A stretch of DNA of 54,795 bases from JAMXLO01 sp036265005 (lineage in GTDB: Bacteria; Pseudomonadota; Alphaproteobacteria; Acetobacterales; Acetobacteraceae), in the NCBI GenBank assembly GCA_036265005.1, contig DATAPW010000166.1:1-54795 (forward strand), read 5' to 3'. Within the stretch, counting starts at the first letter, position 1, and each line of letters begins with the position of its first letter. Under the pieces are notes generated by a model, which was not told where the DNA came from, did no database searches, and saw nothing but the letters and a program-made list of their open reading frames with translations. Both the position numbers and the translations under genes were made by a program. Positions 1-7,581 of this stretch are shown here, in pieces.

Positions 1-151
1 ACCCATACGGCCACACCAAAATCTTCAAATCCCCATAACGTCGCACCTGTGCCCCGCGGGTTCGTGCTTGGGCGGTTTCCGTACGCCGGCCCCATGCCTC
101 TCGCTCGACCTGCGAGGGCCGGCATCCGAAAACCTTCACCACGCCGGACAC

Positions 152-606
152 TCAGCCGCTACGGCGCACTTCTCGAAACCGGACATGGACATCGGCGTCA
201 CACGATACAGGAGTTACGGACGAAGAGCCGGCAAGCCTCCGGCCACCCGGCCATCGCCAACCAAGATCGCAGCCGCTCGCGCAAGTCGCGAGGGTGGTTG
301 CCTCAATTCTCGCCAGTGCGGACGCCGGCTCGCCGAATTCCTGGATCACCGGCCCCAAGGAGCGACCGCCTGTCAGACACCACTCATGCGTCCGGCCACC
401 ATCACTCCGACGCTCGACGATGCCTACCCGCTCAAGCTCCTTCAAAGTTGCGACAGCAACGTTTGTGACATCAGTGGTACGCCACGTCGGATATCGCTGA
501 ATCGCGTGCTGCCAGCCAGGAGCTCATGAATGTCCAGCGGTGTCCACCGTTCCGCGACGATTTCCGCCGCCTTGGCGATCGGGCAGAACTGACCATAGCG
601 GATCAT
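152..606 (-). pseudogene. Frameshifted HxlR-family transcriptional regulator
   Basis: Read from the ATG at 606, the first 52 codons give a typical HxlR start (YGQFCPIAKAAEIVAERWT, then the RFSDIRRGVP region) and reach a stop next to position 445. One base appears to be missing there. The next frame continues with LKELERVGIVERR and a wing-like GRTHEW segment followed by LGPVIQEFGE, which is the second half of the same winged-helix domain. Restoring one base would give the usual SQRLKEL junction. The conserved C-terminal region of the longer HxlR proteins is not recognisable below about 300. The gene is divergent from the nitronate monooxygenase at 737, which it probably once regulated. It is a pseudogene unless the frameshift is a sequencing error. 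Confidence 0.75.
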
Positions 607-736
607 GACCGCACCCTCCTCTTGCCACCTCCAAAAATGAGGTCGTTCGGTGGTGCTGGTGGGCCTGGAATATTCCTCTTGGGGTACGGTGGCCGCTCCT
701 GCCAGACTTTCTTACCATCCTGTCGGAGACGCTGTT

Positions 737-1696
737 ATGGCCATTACGAATCGCCTGACACAGACACTTGGGATCGAGCACCCGGTCCTGCTGGCGCCGA
801 TGGACCTCGTTTCCGGTGGCAGACTTGCCGGGGCGGTCAGCCAAGCGGGCGGACTCGGCATGCTCGGGGGCGGCTATGGCGACGGAGAATGGATCGAACA
901 GGAATGGGCGCGCGCGGGCAACGCGCGGATCGGCTGCGGCTTTATCACCTGGAGTCTGGCGAAGCACCCCGGCTTGCTGGACGCTGCCCTTGCTCGCCAG
1001 CCCGCCGCCGTGATGTTGTCCTTTGGCGATCCGCGTCCGTTCGCGCCCGCCATCCGCGCGGCTGGCTCGCTGCTCATCTGTCAGGTCCAGACTGTAGCAC
1101 AGGCACGCGAGGCATTAGACGCCGGCGCCGACGTCATTGTCGCGCAGGGCACCGAGGCCGGCGGGCACGGTCTGACCGAGCCGCTTTTTACCCTGCTGCC
1201 GCAGGTGGTGGATGCCTGTCCTGACACGCCTGTGGTCGCCGCGGGCGGGATCGCCGATGGCCGCGGCTTGGCCGCAGCGATGATGCTAGGGGCTGAGGGC
1301 GTGTTGATGGGCACCCGCTTTTACGCCTCGCAGGAGGCTGACGGGCACCCGGATGCCAAGCGGCGCATACTCGAGGCGGAAGGTGGTCAGACCGTGCGTT
1401 CGATCGTCTTCGATCTCTCACGCCGCAATCGCTGGCCGACGCCTTATACGGGCCGATTGCTTCGCAACGCTCACCTCGAGCGTTGGCTGGGTCATGAGGA
1501 TGAGCTCGAGGCCGGGGCGGAAGACGTTGGCCGCGACTACGCTGCGGCACGGGCACGAGGCGATTTCGACGTCGCTGGCGTCATAGCCGGCGAGGCGTGT
1601 GCCTTGATCCACGACATCCCGCCGGCGGCCGAGATCGTGACGCGCATCGTTGCAGCGGCAGAGCGCCTGCTAACGGGCCATAGCGCTGGCAGCTGA
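737..1696 (+). CDS. Nitronate monooxygenase (2-nitropropane dioxygenase family)
   Basis: This 319-residue protein is an FMN-dependent TIM-barrel enzyme that oxidises alkyl nitronates to carbonyl compounds and nitrite, or a close relative of it. Visible family marks are the N-terminal LGIEHPVLLAPMDL segment, the QGTEAGGHG motif near residue 140 and the flavin-phosphate motif VVAAGGIADGRGL followed by GAEGVLMGTRF. The ATG at 737 is chosen because the protein then begins just before the conserved barrel start, with a GGAG-like site upstream. The open frame also extends back to 650, but that part looks non-coding. The substrate is unknown. The neighbouring HxlR gene is broken, so expression may be constitutive. 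Confidence 0.88.
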   Translation: MAITNRLTQTLGIEHPVLLAPMDLVSGGRLAGAVSQAGGLGMLGGGYGDGEWIEQEWARAGNARIGCGFITWSLAKHPGLLDAALARQPAAVMLSFGDPRPFAPAIRAAGSLLICQVQTVAQAREALDAGADVIVAQGTEAGGHGLTEPLFTLLPQVVDACPDTPVVAAGGIADGRGLAAAMMLGAEGVLMGTRFYASQEADGHPDAKRRILEAEGGQTVRSIVFDLSRRNRWPTPYTGRLLRNAHLERWLGHEDELEAGAEDVGRDYAAARARGDFDVAGVIAGEACALIHDIPPAAEIVTRIVAAAERLLTGHSAGS

Positions 1697-2294
1697 TCCT
1701 GCCTGGGGGTGGAGACGGGAATTCTCTGTATATGTCATTGTCCTTGGCGTTGTGGTTGCAGTTGTCAAGGATCCTTCGCGCGCGTCGGCCATTATCTCCG
1801 CGATCTTGGCACCAAGTCTGCTTCGGTCATGCCTTGCTCCTTAACCGAGGTTCAGTGATCTGACGCTTGCGCTCGGCTGCAATTCCTCAACCACGCTCAA
1901 GTGATCGCCTATCATCGCGCGCTCGGAAGTCCTCAGACCGGTCCACGATTCCATCGCGGCCTTCGCCAAGGCGAACGGGTCCATGCGGCAATTGGCTTCG
2001 CTATGCGAACAGCTTCTTCAGGTTGTCGGATGGCACGAGGCTGTTGAACATTGCTCCGACGGCCGCGACGGCTGTCATCTCAGCTCGGGTCAGCTCCTCC
2101 TGAAGGGACCCAGGAGAACGGCTCTTCAAGAAATTGCAGCGGCGGAGTGAATGGACTCACTTCGCCGCTGCGTCGTTTGGACCATATTCCATCCTGTCAG
2201 GACGGCTGACGCGACGAGACGCAGGGCCAGACGGGGGCGCAGTTCCAAAGCAACCATGCTCCGTCGCGGATGGAGCGCATCAAGGAGACTGACT
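1697..2294. other. Intergenic stretch with short ORF debris
   Basis: There is no convincing intact gene here. On the minus strand 2001-2078 encodes 25 residues ending NSLVPSDNLKKLFA, which resembles the tail of a carboxymuconolactone-decarboxylase or peroxidase-type protein. Minus 1841-1984 encodes a 47-residue peptide starting MDPFALAKAAMESWTGLR. Both look like fragments or very small genes. I could not assign either one. Confidence 0.4.
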
Positions 2295-2423
2295 ATGAGG
2301 AAGGCAATCTTTGCGGCACTTGCGGTTCTTGGCCTCTCACTGGCCGCGACCGCTCTCGCACCGACCGCAAACGCTTCCAAGATGTATCTGTACCAGGCGA
2401 ACCAGAACAGCGACGGCCAGTGA
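2295..2423 (+). CDS. Small exported peptide, 42 residues
   Basis: A short ORF preceded by a strong ribosome-binding site (AAGGAGA, 2282-2288) encodes a basic N-terminus (MRKA), a hydrophobic core (IFAALAVLGLSLAATAL) and an Ala-x-Ala-like site around PTANA. About 14 residues of mature peptide (SKMYLYQANQNSDGQ) remain. This looks like a genuine secreted micro-protein or the front end of a truncated periplasmic protein. It lies in a region full of decayed genes. Function is unknown. Confidence 0.5.
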   Translation: MRKAIFAALAVLGLSLAATALAPTANASKMYLYQANQNSDGQ

Positions 2424-2440
2424 ACGTGGGGGCGCCGGCC

Positions 2441-2593
2441 ATGGCAATGGCCGGTCAGCCAATGGAGGCGGCGATGGTCGGAACATTTCTGGTTTGCCTG
2501 GGGGCGCTGGTCATCGCCATCCTCGGTTGCGCGTGGATCGGACCAGCCGGCGAGTCGCAGCAGGACAAAGTGCCTGATGGGCATCCGCAATGA
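2441..2593 (+). CDS. Possible small single-pass membrane protein
   Basis: The 50-residue ORF has one clear hydrophobic segment (MVGTFLVCLGALVIAILGCAW) followed by a short polar tail ending in HPQ. There is no strong ribosome-binding site before the ATG, and an alternative GTG lies at 2426. It follows the exported peptide by 17 bases, so the two could be co-transcribed. The support is only the hydrophobic pattern, and no family was recognised. Confidence 0.3.
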   Translation: MAMAGQPMEAAMVGTFLVCLGALVIAILGCAWIGPAGESQQDKVPDGHPQ

Positions 2594-2639
2594 GGTACCG
2601 CCGGATTATCAGCTACGCCGAGCGGCACCCGAATGAACA

Positions 2640-2962
2640 ACGGTCCTGCGCACCGGGTTCGCCGTCACCTCCACGACTCCCGTGACCAACTCCACCAGCT
2701 TGGGATGACCGCCGCAGCCTGAGTGCCGCATACGGCCGATCAGATCCCGATGCGAACATCACCCTTGCCATCGAGCGTCAGGTGCGTCTCGGCAAGATAC
2801 CGCTGCCGCCCACACTTCTCGCGGAGATACCAAGACGGGAACTCGCGAACGCGGCACTGTCGATGAAAAACTCAGATGGCAGATGAGGACCATACTAATA
2901 GCGACGCCGCGCAGAATCTGGATGTCATCGATCTTGTGCGCCGCCACTGACGGGAGAATCAC
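2640..2962 (-). pseudogene. Decayed coding fragments: acyltransferase-3 N-terminus and a Cys-containing ORF
   Basis: From the ATG at 2962 the minus strand encodes about 35 residues (KIDDIQILRGVAISM, then VLICHLSF) that match the first membrane helix and conserved RG..I..V...H pattern of the OafA-type acyltransferase-3 family. The frame then runs into unrelated sequence. Shifting frame downstream gives CGRQRYLAETHL and, after another shift, IGRMRHSGCGGHPKLVEL, which resembles part of a small cysteine-containing protein. At least two gene remnants seem to be joined here. None is functional as read. Confidence 0.5.
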
Positions 2963-3103
2963 GCTCGCAGGCGGCCGCTTGTGCTACCAGCACCCCCAGT
3001 ATCTCCCGCACACTCGGCAGGAACCGCAGCGTCCCCGGTCTGGCAGCTCATGGCGCAGCCAGGTTTAACGACCTGGTGTTGACCAGTCAGTCGGTTCACT
3101 TGA

Positions 3104-3286
3104 TTATGGCGTATCAGTAGACTGAAGAACCGGCCAATGCTTCAGCGCGTTGGCCGCTTCCTCGTCTCCTGTATTGCGCGCTAATTTCTCGCATTCTTCG
3201 CGCGTCAGGCAATATGCGTCTCCGGCACTACTGTGCGCTTGGACGTAGGTTATTTTGCCAATTGTCACATAGCCTGTGAAAAACAT
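3104..3286 (-). CDS. Hypothetical protein, 60 residues
   Basis: A small minus-strand ORF begins with MFFTGYVTIGKITY and continues through LTREECEKLARN. The ATG at 3286 follows an AGGTGA-like site about 7 bases away. A GTG at 3337 would add 17 residues. The surrounding bases are visibly less GC-rich than the rest of the window, which suggests transferred DNA. No family was recognised. It could be a small real gene or a fragment. Confidence 0.35.
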   Translation of the reverse strand: MFFTGYVTIGKITYVQAHSSAGDAYCLTREECEKLARNTGDEEAANALKHWPVLQSTDTP

Positions 3287-3370
3287 GTAATATTCACCTG
3301 AAACCCCAAATGCCGGGGCGCAGCTGACAACTGTCACGTATAAACTGTCAACACTTAGCGCAAGCTATTC

Positions 3371-3640
3371 TTACCGTTGATGAATCCGGGAATGATCAGA
3401 ATCGCTCAAAATCCTCATAATGTTGCGGCCAATTGGCGTGCAGGGCGCAGCCAGCTCAGGCTTCTCACGCATGAGGTATTCCAAACGAGCATCTAATAGG
3501 GCGAGTTCTCGGTCTGACATGGCCGCGACCGGCGCGTCAGCAGGGACGATCAGGTTCGCCACAGGGCCGGGCTGGCAGCGGCTCTCTTTCCACTCGCTTG
3601 AGGACTGCCGTCCTGGCTTGTCCGAGCGGCGCTGACCCAC
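3371..3640 (-). CDS. Hypothetical protein, possibly truncated
   Basis: An 89-residue minus-strand frame starts at a GTG. Its best-looking part is the helical segment MSDRELALLDARLEYLMREK, which has the composition of a real protein. The N-terminal third looks non-coding, and a start at the internal ATG at 3520 is possible though it has no visible ribosome-binding site. It lies immediately before the broken transposase and may itself be debris. No family was recognised. Confidence 0.25.
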   Translation of the reverse strand: MGQRRSDKPGRQSSSEWKESRCQPGPVANLIVPADAPVAAMSDRELALLDARLEYLMREKPELAAPCTPIGRNIMRILSDSDHSRIHQR

Positions 3641-3813
3641 AACGCGTCCGGCCGCACTTGATCCAGCGAGCCAGCCGGGCGCCCGCCATGGCTGGGCGTT
3701 TGCAACCGCGTTGATCCGATCCCGATAGGACTGTTCGCCAAGTGTACCCTGAATCCGTGATACTCTGGTGGGACGTCTTTACACGCGCGTTCGGGCCGGA
3801 TTCGCTGACTGGC

Positions 3814-4250
3814 ATGAGCGGAGCGCATCTGCTTCGGATGATGCGTCGCCAGACCTCGAGCACGGTTCACCGTCGGATGAATGCGCTGCTGTTGCTGGAC
3901 GACGGCTGGGCGGCGGAGCGTGTGGCGGAGGCGTTGTTCATCGATGCCGAGACGGTGCGCGACCATCGCCGCCTGTATGAGACGTCTGGTGTCGTACAAG
4001 CTGCCGAAATGCGTCCCGGCCAAAGCCGACGCCGCGGTGCAGCGGCAGTTCATCGAACAGACCCTGGCGCCGCTGATGGCCGCAGCGGATAGCGAAAACC
4101 CGCTGTATTTCGTCGATGCGACCCACCCGTCTTGCACGTCACACCCGAGCCATGGCTGGATCCGCAGCGGCGAGACGCGGGAACTGAAGAGCAACCACGG
4201 CCGGGTGAACATCACCATCAATGGCGCATTGCGCTGGCCCGGCCTGCTCG
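3814..4250 (+). pseudogene. Internally deleted, truncated IS630-family transposase
   Basis: The first frame (from the ATG at 3814) encodes the N-terminal helix-turn-helix of an IS630 transposase, including ALLLLDDGWAAERVAEALF and ETVRDHRRLYETSG. At about 3985 it jumps in frame and in sequence to YKLPKCVPAKADAAVQRQF and then YFVDATHPS with the first catalytic Asp. The usual linker of several dozen residues between these blocks is missing, which shows an internal deletion. After NITINGALRWPG (about 4250) the family sequence stops, so the rest of the DDE domain is absent. No terminal inverted repeats could be paired. The element is dead. Confidence 0.8.
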
Positions 4251-4457
4251 ACATCGATTCGCATCCCAGAACCGAGCCGTTCTCGGTGTCGTGGGCACGT
4301 GTCCGGTGGCAACGACCGACTTTACTCGGTCGAACGCGTGGCGCAGGCTGACCGTCACGTCAACCTGGCGCAGACCGACGCAGGTTCGATCGCAAGGAGC
4401 CTGCCCACAAGGACCCTGCCCACAAGGACCCAGACCAAATCAAGCGGAGGAAACAAC

Positions 4458-4922
4458 ATGAACATCAGTCGTCGCCATCTGACCGTGCCGTTGCCCGTCC
4501 TCGGCCTGGTCGCGTTCGGTCTGTTGGGAGCCGGCGCAGCCCAGGCTCTGACGGCCGACGAGGAGGTTGTGGCGAAGCGGCTCGAAGCGTTTCGTTCCGC
4601 CCAGGTCGCCGGTGACGCGAAGGCGTTCGACGAGCTTTGCGCGCCGGAACTGAGCTACAGCCACTCGGATGCCCATGTCGAGGACAAGGCGACGTTCATC
4701 AAGAACGCCACCGCCGGAAAATCGAAGTTCCTGTCGCTGGAATACAAGGATCCTACCATCCGCGTGGTTGGCGATGTCGCGATCGTGCGATTCCACTGGG
4801 TGGGCGAGAGCGAAGCACTCTCCGATGGCAAGAAGAGCTCCACCAATCTCGCGATTCTGATGAACTGGCAAAAGCAAGGCACTGACTGGAAACTGCTGTC
4901 CCGCTCGGCCACCAAACTCTGA
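4458..4922 (+). CDS. Exported SnoaL/DUF4440-like (NTF2-fold) protein
   Basis: The 154-residue protein has a cleavable signal peptide (hydrophobic LPVLGLVAFGLLGAGAAQA) followed by a small NTF2-like domain. Typical marks are the first helix EEVVAKRLEAFRSAQVAGDAK, the short LSYSHSDAHVEDKA segment and the C-terminal WKLLSRSATKL strand. Proteins of this fold bind small ligands or act as minor enzymes in the periplasm, and no catalytic residue set can be assigned here. The ATG at 4458 follows an excellent GGAGGAAAC site. The leader just upstream contains two tandem copies of a 15-base unit (CCTGCCCACAAGGAC, about 4400-4430). Confidence 0.75.
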   Translation: MNISRRHLTVPLPVLGLVAFGLLGAGAAQALTADEEVVAKRLEAFRSAQVAGDAKAFDELCAPELSYSHSDAHVEDKATFIKNATAGKSKFLSLEYKDPTIRVVGDVAIVRFHWVGESEALSDGKKSSTNLAILMNWQKQGTDWKLLSRSATKL

Positions 4923-5075
4923 CGGTTTATAGGCCACCGAACCAGCATGTTGGGTGGCGACCGCCGTTCCAGCCGAACAGCGCGGATCGGCGGCGTGCGA
5001 GCGTTGCGCGGAAATTGACAGCTTGCGCAGGGCAGATCACGGTTCAGCAACACTGACGATCGAGGAGGATTGCAC

Positions 5076-6038
5076 ATGGTCTCGACGCGTCCGCCGGCCA
5101 CCGGTGGCAACACATCAGAGTCCATCGAGGTCGTTCCCCTGACGCTGCATATCGGTGCGGAAATCCGCGGCGTCGATCTGACCGAACCGCTGCCGCCGGA
5201 CCAGCTGAAGGCGGTACGGGATGCGTTTTTGAAATGGAAGGTCATCTTCTTCCGAGACCAGAACCTGAATCACGCACAGCATGTTGCCATGGCGCGCCAG
5301 TTCGGTGAGCCGACCATCGGCCATGCGGTGTTCGGCCATGTCGAAGGCCATCCCGAGATCTACTCGGTCGCCAAGAAGCGGACTGCGAACGAGAAATACG
5401 AGGCGATGACGGTCACGCCCTGGTTTGGCTGGCACACCGACGTCACGGCGGCGGTAAACCCGCCATGCGCCTCCATTCTGCGGGGTGTGACGATCCCGCC
5501 CTATGGCGGGGATACGTTCTGGACCAACCTGGTCGCCGCCTACGCCGGCCTGTCGGAACCAATGCGCGCATTCGTCGACGGATTGCGCGGCATCCATGCC
5601 TTCGAGCCGCGCGGCGGGAGCGAATACAATGAGCGCGTCAAACGTCGTGCCTTGAAAAGCGAGCATCCGCTGGTAACGCTCCATGCGGAGACCGGCGAGC
5701 GGGTGCTGTTCACCAGTCCATCCTTCCTCAAATCCGTGGTGGGGCTAACGCCGCGGGAAAGCGCCAAGATACTCGAACTGCTGTGGGAGCACGTGGTTCG
5801 CCCCGAATACACCGTGCGCTTCAAATGGAATCCGGGTGACATCGCCTTCTGGGACAACCGCTCGACCGCGCACCTGGCGCCCAGGGACATCTTTCAATCC
5901 GACTTCGACCGTCAGCTCTATCGGATCACGCTGGTGGGCGAACCTCTGGTCGGCGTCGACGGCAACCCCTCGAGGTCCATCGAAGGGCTGCCGATCCGAT
6001 CGGCCGAGGAGGAGTTGCGGATGATGGCGGCCGAGTAG
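5076..6038 (+). CDS. TauD/TfdA-family Fe(II)/2-oxoglutarate dioxygenase
   Basis: The 320-residue protein has the family's characteristic opening (LHIGAEIRGVDLTEPL near residue 25) and FFRDQNL at about 55. The iron ligands are visible as HTD in WFGWHTDVTAA and as the distal His in NRSTAHLAPRD. The 2-oxoglutarate-binding Arg follows in RQLYRITLVGE. Such enzymes hydroxylate taurine, sulfonates, aryloxyalkanoates or amino-acid-like substrates and often release sulfite or a phenol. The ATG at 5076 is placed after a strong GAGGAGGA site, and an upstream in-frame TTG at 5070 is less likely. It is convergent with the luciferase-like gene, so the pair could serve sulfonate or organosulfur use, but that is inference. 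Confidence 0.9.
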   Translation: MVSTRPPATGGNTSESIEVVPLTLHIGAEIRGVDLTEPLPPDQLKAVRDAFLKWKVIFFRDQNLNHAQHVAMARQFGEPTIGHAVFGHVEGHPEIYSVAKKRTANEKYEAMTVTPWFGWHTDVTAAVNPPCASILRGVTIPPYGGDTFWTNLVAAYAGLSEPMRAFVDGLRGIHAFEPRGGSEYNERVKRRALKSEHPLVTLHAETGERVLFTSPSFLKSVVGLTPRESAKILELLWEHVVRPEYTVRFKWNPGDIAFWDNRSTAHLAPRDIFQSDFDRQLYRITLVGEPLVGVDGNPSRSIEGLPIRSAEEELRMMAAE

Positions 6039-6050
6039 CTGCCGACGCCC

Positions 6051-7052
6051 TCACCGAAGCAGTGGCCGTACCTGCTCGGCGAGCAGGTGAAGCTGATCGA
6101 GCGCGAGGCTGTTCGGCATGCCGGGCCAATGGATCGAGGCGACGAGGTGATTGACGCCGAGCCGCTGGTTCAGCCGATTGAGCTGATCGGCGACTTCCGC
6201 CGGCGAACCTAACAGGAAGCGGTCCTCCAGCAACTCGTCGAAGGCGTGATCGAAATCGTCGCCCTGGGGCATCACCTTGTCCTGCCCCCAGGACCGGTAA
6301 GCCTTGTACTTTTCCTCCAGATAGGGCTGTGCGCGGCTGATCGCCTCCGCGCGGGTCGGAGCGATGAAGACCTCCCGCCGCATCGGCACCTCGGCCGGGA
6401 ACGGCCGGCGGTATTCGTCGAGGGCACGCTTGTACAGATCCATCTGCCGCTCGATCGTCGCGAGCGTGTTGTGCGGGTTGATGTACCAGCAATCGCCGAC
6501 GCGGGCCGCGCGTCGGATCGCGACATCGGCATTGGCGCCAATCCAGATCGGCGGCGTCGGCTTCTGCAACGGTTTGATCGAGCAGGTCGCGTTATCGAGC
6601 TCGAAACCGGAGCCCTTCATGGTGACGAAGTCTTCCGTCCAGAGACGGCGGACAGCCGTGAGGCATTCCTCGAAACGTGTGCCGAGCTGGCCGCGCGGAA
6701 TGCCAAAGGCCTTGAACTCGACATCGCGGTAGCCGATCCCGGCACCGAAGACCAGCTTGCCGCCGCTGAGGAGATCGAGCGTGGCGAGCTGTTCGGCGAT
6801 ATCGAGCGGCTTATGCAGCGGAAGCAGCACCAGCCCACAGATGATCCGCAGGCGCGGCGCGATTGCGGCGCAATAGGACAGGAACGGAATTTGCTGCACT
6901 GACTCGAACGGATGCGCGCTGTAGTGGGAGCCCTTGACGATGCCGTCGAAGCCGAGACGGTCGGCGCATCGCACCAGTTCGAGATCGTCATGCAGGTGTC
7001 GAGCCGTGTCGCCGGCCGGATGCTGGCCGCGAACGATCAGGCTGAGCTTCAT
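6051..7052 (-). CDS. LLM-class flavin-dependent oxidoreductase (luciferase-like)
   Basis: The 333-residue protein starts with MKLSLIVRG and shows the bacterial-luciferase fold marks: LVRCADRLGFDGIVKGSH, the LATLDLLSGGKLVFGAGIGY segment with the typical GR/GY flavin-binding turn, and KPTPPIWIGAN at about residue 170. These enzymes use reduced FMN or F420 for monooxygenation or hydride transfer, and the substrate cannot be read from sequence. It ends 12 bases from the convergent TauD-like gene. Its ATG overlaps the stop of the small upstream ORF by four bases (ATGA), suggesting translational coupling. Confidence 0.87.
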   Translation of the reverse strand: MKLSLIVRGQHPAGDTARHLHDDLELVRCADRLGFDGIVKGSHYSAHPFESVQQIPFLSYCAAIAPRLRIICGLVLLPLHKPLDIAEQLATLDLLSGGKLVFGAGIGYRDVEFKAFGIPRGQLGTRFEECLTAVRRLWTEDFVTMKGSGFELDNATCSIKPLQKPTPPIWIGANADVAIRRAARVGDCWYINPHNTLATIERQMDLYKRALDEYRRPFPAEVPMRREVFIAPTRAEAISRAQPYLEEKYKAYRSWGQDKVMPQGDDFDHAFDELLEDRFLLGSPAEVADQLNRLNQRLGVNHLVASIHWPGMPNSLALDQLHLLAEQVRPLLR

Positions 7053-7186
7053 TGCGCCGGTTCTCCACTCATGACCTTGCCGGGCAGTTCACGCCTCGCC
7101 TTTGCGCACTTGTCAAGGCTGAGGCGCTTGCGTTGGAGAAGATGGAGGATTTCGGCGCACCGGGCGTCGGCTTCGACGCGGGTCAA
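7049..7186 (-). CDS. Small ORF coupled to the luciferase-like gene
   Basis: A 45-codon frame, starting at a TTG (7186) without a clear ribosome-binding site, encodes an amphipathic, likely helical peptide (VEADARCAEILHLLQRKRLS, then KAKARRELPGK with one Cys before it). Its TGA overlaps the ATG of the luciferase-like gene in an ATGA junction. The coding-like composition and exact overlap support a real small gene. The lack of a strong start and of any known family keeps confidence low. Confidence 0.35.
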   Translation of the reverse strand: MTRVEADARCAEILHLLQRKRLSLDKCAKARRELPGKVMSGEPAQ

Positions 7187-7214
7187 TTGCCGCGCGAAAG
7201 CACCGTCACAGCCA

Positions 7215-7514
7215 TCAGTAGTCGGGTGGCGGTGGCGGTGTCCGGTAGGCGTGAGAGGGTGGCCGGTAATAGGCGGGCGGAGGTGGACGCGGCGTCGTCG
7301 CGGCGCCGGCGACTGCTCCCACCGCACCGCCGGCCAGTGCGCCTATGGCCGCTCCGGTTCCGCCGCCGGCCAGGGCCCCTATGGCCGCTCCGGATCCCGC
7401 TCCGATCAGGCCGCCGGCGAGGGCGCGCTGTCCCGGATCGTACGGATTGCTGCAGGCCGCCAGCGACAGGACCATAGTCGATACCGCTGCATAAAATGCC
7501 GTGGAATGCTGCAT
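7215..7514 (-). CDS. Glycine-zipper lipoprotein (SlyB/OmpA-linker-like)
   Basis: This 99-residue protein has a lipoprotein signal (AAVSTMVLSLAACSN, with Cys as the lipidation site). A textbook glycine-zipper hairpin of repeated GxxxGxxxG units follows (ALAGGLIGAGSGAAIGALAG, then GGTGAAIGALAGGAVGAVAG). The tail is Pro/Tyr-rich (RPPPPAYYRPPSHAYRTPPP). It probably sits in the outer membrane and inserts its zipper there. The ATG at 7514 has a strong GGAGGAGAGG site upstream. It lies 67 bases downstream of the exported repeat protein on the same strand and may be co-expressed with it. Confidence 0.8.
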   Translation of the reverse strand: MQHSTAFYAAVSTMVLSLAACSNPYDPGQRALAGGLIGAGSGAAIGALAGGGTGAAIGALAGGAVGAVAGAATTPRPPPPAYYRPPSHAYRTPPPPPDY

Positions 7515-7581
7515 AGGAAACGCGACCTCTCCTCCATTGTCACTTCCCGGATGAGCAATGTGCCGGCCGATGGCCGAGCGT

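Noticed and set aside
4400..4430. Two tandem 15-base copies upstream of the NTF2-like gene as a regulatory array
   Set aside because: Only two copies, with no symmetry and no known operator similarity. They are noted in the gene entry only.
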